A DNA stretch of 64,000 nt from Candidatus Competibacteraceae bacterium. Its GTDB lineage: Bacteria > Pseudomonadota > Gammaproteobacteria > Competibacterales > Competibacteraceae. How positions within the stretch are numbered: position 1 is the first letter of the stretch; every line of letters begins with the position of its first letter. The notes below the pieces were generated by a model that worked only from the letters and a program-made list of their open reading frames with translations, was not told the DNA's origin and did not search any database. The stretch spans positions 248,001-312,000 of the forward strand of contig CP065007.1 of the NCBI GenBank assembly GCA_016699715.1, given 5' to 3'. Of this stretch, positions 18,870-28,219 are shown piece by piece. The translations under genes and the position numbers were made by a program.

Positions 18870-19211
18870 ATGCTGCACACTCTGATTCTCGTCGCGCACA
18901 TCATCGTCGCCGTCGCCTTGGTCGCGTTGGTGCTGCTACAACAGGGCAAAGGCGCCGATGCGGGCGCGGCGTTCGGCAGTGGGTCGTCCGCGACGATGTT
19001 TGGAGCGCGCGGCGCCGCGTCCTTCCTGAGTCGGACGACCTCCGTGTTGGCGACCGTGTTCTTTCTGACTAGCCTGACACTGGCTTACTTTGCCACGCAA
19101 ACCAGCGTCCCCAAGAGCGTCGTCGAACGGTTGCAGGTTGAGGAAGCCACAGCCCCACAGCCTAATGTGGGTGGCGGCCCCGCGGACGTGCCTCAGTTGC
19201 CGCGAAAATAA
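18870..19211 (+). CDS. secG: Preprotein translocase subunit SecG
   Basis: A 113-residue subunit of the SecYEG channel. It has two membrane segments (about 3-22 and 52-72) separated by the conserved loop QQGKGADAGAAFG followed by S-S-A-T-M-F-G and R-G-A-A. The C-terminal part is variable and proline-rich. It starts 9 bp after tpiA and is followed by tRNA-Leu(GAG), as secG-leuU in E. coli. Confidence 0.95.
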   Translation: MLHTLILVAHIIVAVALVALVLLQQGKGADAGAAFGSGSSATMFGARGAASFLSRTTSVLATVFFLTSLTLAYFATQTSVPKSVVERLQVEEATAPQPNVGGGPADVPQLPRK

Positions 19212-19223
19212 CGACTTGCTCGT

Positions 19224-19308
19224 GCCGATGTGGTGGAACTGGTAGACACGCTATCTTGAGGGGGTAGTGGCGTAAGCCGTGCCGGTTCGAGTCCGGCCAT
19301 CGGTACCA
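19224..19308 (+). tRNA. leuU: tRNA-Leu (GAG)
   Basis: An 85-nt class II tRNA with encoded CCA. The acceptor arm GCCGATG pairs with CATCGGT, including the G-U first pair also found in E. coli leuU. The anticodon stem CTATC/GGTAG closes the loop TTGAGGG, anticodon GAG. The long variable arm is TGGCGTAAGCCG. Confidence 0.96.
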
Positions 19309-19427
19309 AAATTATAGGGCGAAAGTGTCTTAGGACCGCAGCCAAGATGCTTTCGATATTTCTGGACACCTTGATGTTGTTTACTGGCTCACGATAGGGA
19401 ATGAAGTGCGGCCACCACCCATGAGGT

Positions 19428-19592
19428 TTATGATTGATGCGGCGTTTTAACTACAATAAGCACCACGCCTCGACCGTCTTTCGTATAGCGCCCACGAAAT
19501 ATTCCGGGATCGTGTCGCTGAGCTTGTCGGAAACCTTCGTCGCCGATCCAAGACCTAACTAGCCGCCGCAGCGCTTTCTTCCGGCCCGCCAT
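19428..19592 (-). CDS. Possible 54-residue basic protein in the tRNA-Leu/nuoA gap
   Basis: A short frame on the minus strand starting MAGRKKALRRLVRSWIGDEG and ending VLIVVKTPHQS. It is unlike any family I recognise. It has a strongly basic N-terminus, and AGGA lies about 13 nt upstream, too far for a good ribosome site. It could be chance or a decayed gene tail. The rest of the 302-bp gap 19309-19610 shows nothing recognisable apart from presumed nuo promoter sequence. Confidence 0.2.
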   Translation of the reverse strand: MAGRKKALRRLVRSWIGDEGFRQAQRHDPGIFRGRYTKDGRGVVLIVVKTPHQS

Positions 19593-19610
19593 GTCGAAGG
19601 TGCGATCCTG

Positions 19611-19967
19611 ATGTTGTCCAATTATCTCCCAGTCCTAATTTTCATCGTCATCGCCATTGCAATCGCCACGATTGCCATCAGCCTCGGTTTTTTCCTCGGG
19701 CCACGCCGCCCCGACAGCGAAAAATCGTCGGCCTACGAGTGCGGTTTTGAATCGTTCGAAGATAGCCGGATGAAATTCGATGTCCGCTATTATCTGGTGG
19801 CAATTCTTTTCATTATTTTCGATCTGGAAATTGCGTTTCTGTTTCCTTGGGCGGTCGTGCTCGACAAAATCGGTTTGTTCGGTTTTGTGGCGATGGCGGT
19901 TTTTCTCGGCATCCTGGTGATCGGTTTCATTTATGAGTGGAAAAAAGGAGCCTTGGAATGGGAATAG
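19611..19967 (+). CDS. nuoA: NADH-quinone oxidoreductase subunit A
   Basis: A 118-residue membrane subunit of complex I with three hydrophobic segments. The loop between the first two carries the family pattern SAYECGFESFEDSRMKFD followed by VRYYL, and the later LFIIFDLEIAFLFPW. It begins the fourteen-gene nuo operon and overlaps nuoB by 10 bp. Confidence 0.97.
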   Translation: MLSNYLPVLIFIVIAIAIATIAISLGFFLGPRRPDSEKSSAYECGFESFEDSRMKFDVRYYLVAILFIIFDLEIAFLFPWAVVLDKIGLFGFVAMAVFLGILVIGFIYEWKKGALEWE

Positions 19968-20434
19968 AAGGCATTCTTGAAAAAGGTGTGGTGACCACCA
20001 CGGCCGACAAACTGATCAATTGGGCACGCACGGGTTCGATGTGGCCGATGACCTTCGGTCTGGCTTGCTGCGCGGTGGAGATGATGCACGCTGGTGCATC
20101 TCGCTACGATCTGGACCGATTTGGCATTGTGTTCCGGCCCAGTCCTCGCCAATCCGATGTAATGATCGTCGCCGGTACCCTGTGCAACAAAATGGGGCCA
20201 GCCTTGCGTAAGGTTTACGATCAGATGGCCGAGCCGCGCTGGGTGATCTCCATGGGATCTTGTGCTAACGGCGGCGGTTATTACCACTATTCCTATGCCG
20301 TGGTGCGTGGTTGTGATCGTATCGTCCCGGTGGATGTTTACGTGCCCGGCTGTCCACCGACGGCGGAAGCGTTGCTGTACGGAATCCTTCAATTACACGA
20401 TAAAATACGACGCACCAACACCATAGCCCGTTGA
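19958..20434 (+). CDS. nuoB: NADH-quinone oxidoreductase subunit B
   Basis: A 158-residue peripheral subunit that carries the [4Fe-4S] cluster N2, the last cluster before quinone. Its ligands are visible: Cys37 and Cys38 in FGLACCAVEMM, Cys102 in MGSCANGGGYY and Cys132 in VPGCPPTAEA. The ATG at 19958 has AGGAG upstream and overlaps the end of nuoA; an upstream start at 19937 adds residues that homologues lack. Confidence 0.97.
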   Translation: MGIEGILEKGVVTTTADKLINWARTGSMWPMTFGLACCAVEMMHAGASRYDLDRFGIVFRPSPRQSDVMIVAGTLCNKMGPALRKVYDQMAEPRWVISMGSCANGGGYYHYSYAVVRGCDRIVPVDVYVPGCPPTAEALLYGILQLHDKIRRTNTIAR

Positions 20435-20445
20435 GATAATGCCCC

Positions 20446-21159
20446 ATGGCCGACGCTCTCCAAAATCTCGTGGAAAAACTCCAAACCCGGTTTGGCGACA
20501 TTCTATTGGAATGTAAACTGGATCATGGGGAAGTGACCATTGAAGTTCCGCCGGAAAGACTGATCGAAGTATTTACCGCGCTACGTGACGAACCAGATTT
20601 TGTGTTCGAGCAGGTCATGGATATTTGCGGTGTCGACTATCAGGCTTACGGTGCCGTGGAATGGGCGACCGGCGAGTCCTCCAACAAAGGATTCAGTCGT
20701 GGGGTGGTCGAACGGGCGACTGGACGCGCCGCCACAGCCATCCAGAATGCCACCGGTGGCCACCAGTTCGCCGGTAAAGGCCGATTTGCCGCCGTCTACC
20801 AGTTTTTGTCGGTTTCCCGCAATCAGCGGCTTCGCGCGCGCGCGTTCGCGCCGGATGACGAATTTCCGGTGGTGCCCTCGGTGGTGGGGCTGTGGGCTGC
20901 AGCCGATTGGTATGAGCGCGAGGCATTCGATCTGTACGGCATCGTGTTCGAAGGTCACCCGGATCTGCGGCGCATTCTTACCGATTACGGCTTTATCGGG
21001 CACCCGTTCCGCAAGGATTTCCCATTGATCGGTCATGTCGAAATGCGCTACGACCCCGAACGCGGTCGCGTGGTGTACGAACCGGTAAGCATTGAACCGC
21101 GCGTATTGGTGCCCCGCGTCATCCGCAATGACAGTCGTTATCTGTCCGAGTCTCATTGA
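20446..21159 (+). CDS. nuoC: NADH-quinone oxidoreductase subunit C
   Basis: A 237-residue peripheral-arm subunit of the 30-kDa family. Conserved stretches are PDFVFEQVMDICGVDY near residue 55 and WYEREAFDLYGIVFEGHPDLRRIL near 160, ending with GHPFRKDFPL. It is separate from nuoD, unlike the fused nuoCD of E. coli. The stretch between about residues 70 and 110 (GAVEWATGESSNKG and onward) is longer and more polar than in many homologues and looks like a lineage-specific insertion. Confidence 0.95.
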   Translation: MADALQNLVEKLQTRFGDILLECKLDHGEVTIEVPPERLIEVFTALRDEPDFVFEQVMDICGVDYQAYGAVEWATGESSNKGFSRGVVERATGRAATAIQNATGGHQFAGKGRFAAVYQFLSVSRNQRLRARAFAPDDEFPVVPSVVGLWAAADWYEREAFDLYGIVFEGHPDLRRILTDYGFIGHPFRKDFPLIGHVEMRYDPERGRVVYEPVSIEPRVLVPRVIRNDSRYLSESH

Positions 21160-21171
21160 GGAAAACCACTG

Positions 21172-22431
21172 ATGCCTGAGATTCGCAATTACACTCTGAA
21201 CTTTGGGCCGCAGCATCCGGCCGCCCACGGCGTGTTGCGCCTGGTACTGGAAATGGATGGCGAAGTGGTACAGCGCGCCGATCCTCATATCGGCCTACTG
21301 CATCGCGGGACCGAAAAGCTGGCGGAAAGCAAGCCGTTCAACCAGAGCATCGGTTACATGGATCGGCTCGACTATATGTCGGCGATGAGCAACGAATACG
21401 GTTACGTGCTGGCCATCGAAAAGCTGTTGGGTATACAGCCACCGCCGCGAGCCCAGTACATCCGAGTCATGTACGCGGAAATAACACGGCTCCTCAATCA
21501 CTTGTTGTGGATTGGCGCGCATGGTCTGGATATTGGCGCCATGACCATGTTCATTTACGCTTTCCGCGAGCGGGAAGATTTGCTGGATTGCTACGAAGCG
21601 GTGTCTGGAGCGCGGTTTCACGCGACCTATTTCCGGCCTGGCGGCGTTTATCGCGATCTGCCGAATGCGATACCCAAGTACGAGTATGAGCATTCCAAAT
21701 GCCATAGCAAGAAAGACGTGGACGCGCGGAACGCCACCCGCCAAGGCTCCTTGTTGGATTTCATCGAAGCCTTTACCGAGCGCTTTCCAGGTCGTGTGGA
21801 TGAGTATGAAACCTTGTTGACCGACAATCGCATCTGGAAGCAGCGGACGGTCGGTATCGGCGTGGTGACTCCCGAGCGTGCTTTGCAACTGGGTTTTTCC
21901 GGCCCTATGCTGCGAGGATCCGGTTTCGCTTGGGATCTGCGCAAGAAGCAGCCTTACGACGTCTACGATCAGATGGATTTCGATATCCCGGTTGGCGTCA
22001 ACGGCGACTGCTATGATCGCTATCTGGTGCGGGTCGAGGAGATGCGCCAATCCAATCGCATCATCAAACAGTGTGTGCAATGGCTGAAGGAAAACCCCGG
22101 CCCCGTGATACTGGACGACTATAAGGTCGCGCCGCCGCCGCGGGAAAAGATGAAAGAGGATATGGAAGCACTGATTCATCATTTCAAACTCTTTACCGAA
22201 GGCTACTGTGTGCCCGAGGGCGAGGTTTACGTGGCTACCGAGCATCCCAAGGGCGAGTATGGGATCTACCTGATTTCCGACGGCGCCAACAAACCTTACC
22301 GGCTCAAGGTGCGGGCGGCGGGTTTCGCCCATCTGTCCTCCATGGATGAGATGACCCGCGGCCACATGTTGGCCGACGTCGTCGCCGTCATTGGTACCCA
22401 GGATATCGTGTTTGGGGAGGTCGACCGCTGA
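21172..22431 (+). CDS. nuoD: NADH-quinone oxidoreductase subunit D
   Basis: A 419-residue 49-kDa-type subunit, related to the large subunit of NiFe hydrogenases, that forms the quinone cavity with NuoB. It starts IRNYTLNFGPQHPAAHGVLR, with LLHRGTEKLAE next, and ends with DVVAVIGTQDIVFGEVDR. The quinone-site His (QHPAAHG) and the later SMDEMTRGHML region are present. The stop overlaps the nuoE start (TGATG). Confidence 0.97.
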   Translation: MPEIRNYTLNFGPQHPAAHGVLRLVLEMDGEVVQRADPHIGLLHRGTEKLAESKPFNQSIGYMDRLDYMSAMSNEYGYVLAIEKLLGIQPPPRAQYIRVMYAEITRLLNHLLWIGAHGLDIGAMTMFIYAFREREDLLDCYEAVSGARFHATYFRPGGVYRDLPNAIPKYEYEHSKCHSKKDVDARNATRQGSLLDFIEAFTERFPGRVDEYETLLTDNRIWKQRTVGIGVVTPERALQLGFSGPMLRGSGFAWDLRKKQPYDVYDQMDFDIPVGVNGDCYDRYLVRVEEMRQSNRIIKQCVQWLKENPGPVILDDYKVAPPPREKMKEDMEALIHHFKLFTEGYCVPEGEVYVATEHPKGEYGIYLISDGANKPYRLKVRAAGFAHLSSMDEMTRGHMLADVVAVIGTQDIVFGEVDR

Positions 22432-22928
22432 TGAGCGCACGTAAGAGTGATTTGTTGTCCGCTCATGCCCGTGCGGAAATTGATGAATGGGTTAGCCGCT
22501 ATCCCGCCGATCGGAAACAATCTGCCGTATTGGCCGCCCTGCGCGAGGTCCAGCACGAGAACGGCGGCTATCTCACCACTGAATTGATGGATGCGGTGGC
22601 TGAATATCTGGGGATGCCGCCGATCGCCGTCTACGAGGTGGCGACCTTTTACTCGATGTTCGAATTGAAACCGGTTGGCCGGCACAGTATTTCGGTCTGC
22701 ACCAATATTTCCTGCATGTTGCGCGGAGGCGACGCCATTCTGGCGCATATCGAGAAAAAACTAGGCATTCGACTGGGCGAAAGCACGGCGGACGGCAAGT
22801 TTTTTCTGAAGCGAGAAGAGGAATGTCTGGCCGCATGCTGCGGAGCACCGATGATGCAAGTCGATCATGTCTATTACGAACATCTGACCCCCGAACAGGT
22901 GGATCGGGTGCTCGATAGCCTGGAGTGA
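22431..22928 (+). CDS. nuoE: NADH-quinone oxidoreductase subunit E
   Basis: A 165-residue thioredoxin-fold subunit with the [2Fe-2S] cluster N1a. The four ligands are seen as Cys90 and Cys95 (VCTNISCMLRGG) and Cys132 and Cys136 (CLAACCGAP). The N-terminal helical part contains GGYLTTELMDAVAEYLG. No C-terminal helix-hairpin-helix extension, as found in some alphaproteobacterial NuoE, is present; a free-standing domain of that kind occurs at 39831-40037. Confidence 0.97.
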   Translation: MSARKSDLLSAHARAEIDEWVSRYPADRKQSAVLAALREVQHENGGYLTTELMDAVAEYLGMPPIAVYEVATFYSMFELKPVGRHSISVCTNISCMLRGGDAILAHIEKKLGIRLGESTADGKFFLKREEECLAACCGAPMMQVDHVYYEHLTPEQVDRVLDSLE

Positions 22929-22934
22929 ACCGCG

Positions 22935-24227
22935 ATGGCCAATGAGGTTTGTTACCGGACACTCGGTTTGGACCGGCCGTGGTCGATCGAGACTTACGCT
23001 GGCTTGGGTGGTTATGAGGCATGGAAGAAAATTCTTGCCGGCGAATTGACATTTAACCAAGTGATCGACGAGGTCAAGAAATCCGGTCTGCGTGGTCGCG
23101 GTGGCGCGGGTTTCCCGACCGGCTTGAAATGGACCTTCATGCCGCGCAGCGCCCCCGTCCAAAAATATGTGGTTTGCAATTCCGACGAGTCCGAGCCGGG
23201 CACCTGCAAGGATCGCGATATCCTGCGGTTCAATCCGCATGCCCTGGTCGAAGGCATGGCGATCGCCGGTTTTGCCACCGGTTCCACGGTTGGCTACAAT
23301 TATATGCGCGGCGAGTTCCTGGACGAGCCCTACCAGCGTTTCGAAAATGCGGTCAAGGAAGCCTATGCCGCTGGATTGCTGGGCAAGAACATCCAGGGCA
23401 GCGGCATCGATTTCGATCTGTACCCGACCTTGGGCGCCGGTGCGTATATCTGTGGCGAGGAAACCGCCCTGCTGGAATCGCTGGAAGGCAAAAAGGGTCA
23501 GCCGCGTTTCAAACCGCCGTTTCCGGCTAACTATGGCCTCTACGGTCGGCCGACCACCATCAACAACACCGAATCGTTTTCCTCGGTTCCATCGATCATC
23601 CGTAATGGTGGCGAGTGGTTTGCCGAGCTTGGTACCGCCAATGCCGGAGGCACCAAGATCTTCTCGATTTCCGGTCATGTTGACAAACCGGGCAACTTCG
23701 AGATCGCCTTGGGAACGCCCTTTGCCGATCTGTTGGCCATGGCCGGCGGGATCTGGCGGGGTCGCCGGCTCAAGGCAGTGATTCCAGGCGGTTCCTCGGT
23801 ACCAGTGGTGCCGGGCGAGATTATGATGAAAGTCAATATGGATTACGATTCCGTGGTCAAGGCGGGCTCGATGCTGGGTTCGGGCGCGGTGATCGTGATG
23901 GACGAAACCACGGATATGGTGCGGGTGCTGCAGCGTGTTTCCCGATTCTACTACTCCGAATCCTGCGGCCAATGTACCCCGTGCCGCGAGGGCACCGGCT
24001 GGCTGTATCGGATGGTGACCCGCATCGTCGAAGGCAAGGGCCGGCCCGAGGATCTGGACTTGCTGGACAGCGTGGCAAGCCGAATCGAAGGACGCACTAT
24101 CTGCGCGTTGGGCGATGCCGCGGCCATGCCGGTTCGCAGCTTCGTCAAACACTACCGCCACGAATTTGCCTACTACATTGAGCACAAGCGCAGTATGATC
24201 GCCGGCGCGACGGCGTTGGCCGCCTGA
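22935..24227 (+). CDS. nuoF: NADH-quinone oxidoreductase subunit F
   Basis: A 430-residue subunit that holds FMN, the NADH site and [4Fe-4S] cluster N3. The nucleotide/FMN region reads GLRGRGGAGFPTGLKW with NSDESEPGT; the glycine-rich GAGAYICGEETALLES follows. N3 ligands are Cys344, Cys347 and Cys350 (SCGQCTPCREG), and the fourth is in TICALGDAAAMP. It lies 6 bp after nuoE. Confidence 0.97.
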   Translation: MANEVCYRTLGLDRPWSIETYAGLGGYEAWKKILAGELTFNQVIDEVKKSGLRGRGGAGFPTGLKWTFMPRSAPVQKYVVCNSDESEPGTCKDRDILRFNPHALVEGMAIAGFATGSTVGYNYMRGEFLDEPYQRFENAVKEAYAAGLLGKNIQGSGIDFDLYPTLGAGAYICGEETALLESLEGKKGQPRFKPPFPANYGLYGRPTTINNTESFSSVPSIIRNGGEWFAELGTANAGGTKIFSISGHVDKPGNFEIALGTPFADLLAMAGGIWRGRRLKAVIPGGSSVPVVPGEIMMKVNMDYDSVVKAGSMLGSGAVIVMDETTDMVRVLQRVSRFYYSESCGQCTPCREGTGWLYRMVTRIVEGKGRPEDLDLLDSVASRIEGRTICALGDAAAMPVRSFVKHYRHEFAYYIEHKRSMIAGATALAA

Positions 24228-24264
24228 GCCACAAAATCCATAACACGGTTGCAGTGGATAAGAG

Positions 24265-26625
24265 ATGAGCGAGGAACAGGTCAACATCGAAGTCAACGGC
24301 ATCCCGCTGAAGGCGTGTAAGGGCGCGATGCTCATCGAAATCACCGATGCGGCGGGTATCGCCATCCCCCGTTTTTGCTATCACAAGAAGCTATCCGTTG
24401 CCGCGAATTGCCGGATGTGCCTAGTCGAGGTGGAGAAGGCGCCCAAGCCTTTGCCCGCATGCGCCACGCCGGTGATGGAAGGCATGAAAGTTTATACCGA
24501 GTCGCCCAAGGCGCGCGCCGCGCAAAAGGGCACCATGGAGTTTTTGCTGATCAACCATCCGCTGGATTGCCCGATTTGCGACCAGGGCGGCGAATGCGAA
24601 TTGCAGGACATGGCGCTGGGTTACGGTGCCGATGTGTCGCGGTTCGCCGAACGCAAACGGGTGGTCAAGGATAAGAACATCGGGCCATTGATCGCCACCG
24701 ACATGACGCGCTGCATTCACTGTACTCGCTGCGTGCGTTTTGGCGAGGAAATCGCCGGCCTGCGCGAATTAGGCGCCACCGGGCGTGGTGAGTCCGTGGA
24801 GATCGGAACCTACGTGGCTCACAGTGTCAGCTCGGAACTGTCCGGCAACGTCATCGATCTATGCCCGGTGGGCGCGCTGACCGCCAAGCCGTCCCGCTAC
24901 CGGGGTCGTTCCTGGGAATACGTACAGCATCCCGCCATCGCACCGCACGATTCCGTCGGGTCCAATATCTTCATTCACACCTTGCGTGGTCAAGTCATGC
25001 GGGTGGTGCCGCGCGAGAACGAGGCAATCAATGAAACCTGGATTTCCGATCGCGACCGATTCAGCTACGAAGGTATTTACAGCGATGACCGCTTGAGCCG
25101 TCCTTGGGTACAAGGCGGGGAAGCCGATTGGGAAGTGGCCTTGGAAACGGCAAGCAAGGGTTTGCAGAAGGTGATCGCCCAGCATGGCGCCGAGGCGATT
25201 GGGTTCCTGTTGTCGCCAACCGCCACCGTGGAGGAATTGTATCTGGCGCAGAAGCTGGCGCGTGGCTTGGGTGTGACGAATATCGACCACCGGCTGCGGC
25301 AGGCCGATTTCAGCGATCAGGATACGGCGCCAGTGTTCCCTTGGTTGGGGCAGGAATTAGCGGACTTGGAGAAGGTGGGAGCGGCATTGCTGATCGGCTC
25401 CAACATACGGATGGAGCAACCGCTGGCTGGCCATCGCTTGCGCAAGGCGGCGCTGGCGGGTAGTCGAATCCTGTTGATCAATCCCCGTGACTTCGAGTTT
25501 CTTTTCCCGGTTGCCGCCAAGGTGATCGCCGACCCCGCCGGCATGGTGGCGGCGCTGGCTGGCGTGGCGCGGGCGGTCGCGGAATTGAAAGGCCAGGATC
25601 TGCCGACGGAACTCGCCGCCCTGGTCGACGGCGTGTCTGCCGGGGAAACCGAACGCGCCATTGCCGATCATCTGGTCAATCAGGCGCCCGCCACCGTGCT
25701 GCTGGGCAATCTTGCCGTTGCCCATCCAGCCTTCGCGCGCCTGCGGGCACTGGCCGGCTTCGTGGCTTCTTGCAGCGGTGCCCGCTTGGGCTATCTGCCC
25801 GAAGCCGCCAACTCGGCGGGTGGCTGGCTGGCCGGCGCGCTGCCGCACCGCTTGCCGGGGGGGGCGCCGGCACCAGCGGTGGGCCTGGATACGCAGTCGA
25901 TGCTGGGGTCGCCCCGCAAGGCTTATGTGCTGCTGGGAGTGGAGCCGGAATTGGACTGCTGGGATGGTGCCGCAGCACTGAAGGCCCTGCAAGCGGCCGA
26001 ATGGGTGGTGTCGCTCAATCCATTCGCCAGTGCCGCCAGCAAAGCCTATGCTCATGTCGTCTTGCCGGTAGCTACTTTCGCTGAAACTTCCGGTACTTAT
26101 GTCAATGCCGAAGGTCTCTGGCAGAGCTTTTCGGGGGCCAGCAAGCCGTTTGGCGAGGCGCGACCAGCCTGGAAGGTGCTGCGAGTTTTGGGCAACCTAT
26201 CTGGCTTGGCCGGTTTTGATTACGTCAGTTCCGAACAAATACGCGCCGAAGCCGAGAACGCCTGCGCTCGAGTCCAACCTGACAATACGCTGGATTCCGG
26301 AAAATCCTTGGCCCCCTTTAAGTCCGAAGGGTTACATCGGGTGGCGGAAGTGCCGATTTATGCCGCCGATTCGCTGGTCCGGCGCGCACGATCCCTGCAG
26401 CTAAGCCCGCTGGCGCGGCCGGTTGAGGTGCGGCTACATCCGGATGTGGCGCGGGATCTGGGCGTGGCCGAGCGCGAACAAGTCCAGGTACGCCAGAACG
26501 GCGCGGCGGTCGATCTGCCGCTGGTGTTGGATGAGAGCGTACCCAAGGGTTGTGCCTGGATTCCGGCGGGATTGTACGCCAGCGTGGCACTTGGTCCGGC
26601 GGTTGGCCCGGTGGCTATCCAATAA
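24265..26625 (+). CDS. nuoG: NADH-quinone oxidoreductase subunit G
   Basis: A 786-residue subunit carrying clusters N1b, N4 and N5. The N-terminal ferredoxin domain shows RFCYHKKLSVAANCRMCLVE, the His-Cys motif gives HPLDCPICDQGGECELQ, and CIHCTRCVRFGEEIAG follows. A molybdopterin-oxidoreductase-like domain fills residues 220-680 but has no visible molybdenum role. The four-cysteine N7 motif of E. coli NuoG was not seen. The C-terminal part is a beta-barrel-like MopB tail. The start has a GAGATG context and a weak ribosome site. Confidence 0.95.
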   Translation: MSEEQVNIEVNGIPLKACKGAMLIEITDAAGIAIPRFCYHKKLSVAANCRMCLVEVEKAPKPLPACATPVMEGMKVYTESPKARAAQKGTMEFLLINHPLDCPICDQGGECELQDMALGYGADVSRFAERKRVVKDKNIGPLIATDMTRCIHCTRCVRFGEEIAGLRELGATGRGESVEIGTYVAHSVSSELSGNVIDLCPVGALTAKPSRYRGRSWEYVQHPAIAPHDSVGSNIFIHTLRGQVMRVVPRENEAINETWISDRDRFSYEGIYSDDRLSRPWVQGGEADWEVALETASKGLQKVIAQHGAEAIGFLLSPTATVEELYLAQKLARGLGVTNIDHRLRQADFSDQDTAPVFPWLGQELADLEKVGAALLIGSNIRMEQPLAGHRLRKAALAGSRILLINPRDFEFLFPVAAKVIADPAGMVAALAGVARAVAELKGQDLPTELAALVDGVSAGETERAIADHLVNQAPATVLLGNLAVAHPAFARLRALAGFVASCSGARLGYLPEAANSAGGWLAGALPHRLPGGAPAPAVGLDTQSMLGSPRKAYVLLGVEPELDCWDGAAALKALQAAEWVVSLNPFASAASKAYAHVVLPVATFAETSGTYVNAEGLWQSFSGASKPFGEARPAWKVLRVLGNLSGLAGFDYVSSEQIRAEAENACARVQPDNTLDSGKSLAPFKSEGLHRVAEVPIYAADSLVRRARSLQLSPLARPVEVRLHPDVARDLGVAEREQVQVRQNGAAVDLPLVLDESVPKGCAWIPAGLYASVALGPAVGPVAIQ

Positions 26626-26643
26626 CAACAAGGATCCTGGATC

Positions 26644-27666
26644 GTGGAAACGCTGCTGACAGTCGTTATTATCCTGCTGAAAATCGTTGCTCTGTTGGCG
26701 CCCCTGTTGCTGGGGGTGGCGTATCTGACTTTCGCCGAACGCAAGGTCATTGGCTACATGCAGGTTCGGATCGGTCCGAATCGGGTGGGTCCCAAGGGAT
26801 GGCTGCAGCCCATCGCCGATGCCATGAAGCTGATGTTCAAGGAAATCATCATCCCCACCCGCGCCGACCGATTCCTGTTTCTGCTGGCGCCGGTGGCCGC
26901 GTTTGGGCCGGCACTGGCGGCTTGGGCGGTGATCCCCTTCGGCGATGGCATGCTGATTTCCCATTTGGACGCTGGTTTGCTCTACCTGCTTTCCCTGACG
27001 TCGCTGGGTGTGTACGGTGTGATTATCGCCGGCTGGTCCTCGAATTCCAAGTACGCTTTCCTGGGCGCGATGCGCTCGGCGGCTCAAATCGTTTCCTATG
27101 AAATTGCCATGGGTTTTGCTTTGGTCGGAGTGCTGATGGCCGCTGGTAGCCTCAATCTCAATCAGATCGTTCTGGCCCAGCAGGGTAGTCCGTTGCACTG
27201 GTTTTGGCTGCCGCTGTTGCCTTTGTTTCTTGTGTATTTCATCTCCGGCGTGGCCGAAACCAACCGCGCTCCCTTCGATGTGGCCGAGGGAGAATCGGAA
27301 ATCGTGGCCGGATTCCATGTGGATTATTCCGGTATGGCTTTCGCGGTTTTCTTCCTGGCGGAATATGCCAACATGATCCTGGTGTCGGCGTTGGCGGCTA
27401 CTTTGTTTTTGGGTGGCTGGCTGTCGCCGTTCGAGGGTATCCCGGTGCTCGGCGAATTGTTCTCCTTCGTGCCCGGCGCGCTTTGGCTGGTGATCAAGAT
27501 TTCATTCCTGCTGCTGTTTTTCCTGTGGTTCCGCGCCACCTTCCCGCGCTATCGCTACGATCAGATCATGCGCTTGGGTTGGAAGGTCTTTATCCCGGTG
27601 ACACTGGTCTGGTTGCTGGTGATTGGATTGGGTGTGTTGGCGCAGGTTGGCCCGTGGTTTGATTGA
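26644..27666 (+). CDS. nuoH: NADH-quinone oxidoreductase subunit H
   Basis: A 340-residue membrane subunit with about eight helices at the joint between arms, part of the quinone tunnel. The family hallmarks are YLTFAERKVIGYMQVRIGPN and GVAETNRAPFDVAEGESEIVAG, followed by FHVDYSGM. The start is GTG at 26644 with AAGGAT upstream. Confidence 0.97.
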   Translation: METLLTVVIILLKIVALLAPLLLGVAYLTFAERKVIGYMQVRIGPNRVGPKGWLQPIADAMKLMFKEIIIPTRADRFLFLLAPVAAFGPALAAWAVIPFGDGMLISHLDAGLLYLLSLTSLGVYGVIIAGWSSNSKYAFLGAMRSAAQIVSYEIAMGFALVGVLMAAGSLNLNQIVLAQQGSPLHWFWLPLLPLFLVYFISGVAETNRAPFDVAEGESEIVAGFHVDYSGMAFAVFFLAEYANMILVSALAATLFLGGWLSPFEGIPVLGELFSFVPGALWLVIKISFLLLFFLWFRATFPRYRYDQIMRLGWKVFIPVTLVWLLVIGLGVLAQVGPWFD

Positions 27667-27678
27667 GCGGAGAAAGCG

Positions 27679-28176
27679 ATGAATACCCTCAACACCCTTC
27701 GGCATTACTTCAAGAGTTTTGTGCTGTGGGAGCTATTGCTCGGCTTGGGAGTCACCGGCCGCTATCTGTTTGCCAAGAAGATTACGGTGCAATATCCCGA
27801 GGAGCGCACCCCGCTGTCGCCACGCTTCCGCGGCTTGCATGCTCTTCGCCGTTATCCCAATGGTGAAGAACGCTGTATTGCCTGCAAGTTGTGCGAGGCG
27901 GTCTGCCCGGCGTTGGCGATTACCATCGAATCCGAGCAGCGGGAGGACGGCACCCGCCGCACCACCCGTTACGATATTGATCTGTTCAAGTGTATTTTTT
28001 GCGGGTTTTGCGAAGAGGCCTGCCCGGTGGACTCGATCGTGGAGACCCGGGTATTCGATTACCATTTTGAGAAACGCGGCGAGCACATCATGACCAAGGA
28101 GAAGTTGCTTGCTCACGGTGACCGCTGGGAAGCGCAAATCGCCGCCGATCGGGCCGCCGACGCGGCTTATCGCTAG
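27679..28176 (+). CDS. nuoI: NADH-quinone oxidoreductase subunit I
   Basis: A 165-residue 8Fe-8S ferredoxin subunit with clusters N6a and N6b. Ligands are Cys66/69/72/76 (CIACKLCEAVCP) and Cys105/108/111/115 (CIFCGFCEEACP). The N-terminal amphipathic region (LRHYFKSFVLWELL) anchors it on the membrane arm. The C-terminus is a short alanine-rich helix. Confidence 0.97.
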   Translation: MNTLNTLRHYFKSFVLWELLLGLGVTGRYLFAKKITVQYPEERTPLSPRFRGLHALRRYPNGEERCIACKLCEAVCPALAITIESEQREDGTRRTTRYDIDLFKCIFCGFCEEACPVDSIVETRVFDYHFEKRGEHIMTKEKLLAHGDRWEAQIAADRAADAAYR

Positions 28177-28219
28177 CTGACTCCCACTTGCCTAAGCAAA
28201 GAAGAAGACAGGTTCGCTC

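Noticed and set aside
22761..24365. A 534-codon open frame antisense to nuoE, nuoF and the start of nuoG
   Set aside because: It crosses several certain genes and its translation has no protein-like features beyond low-complexity residues.
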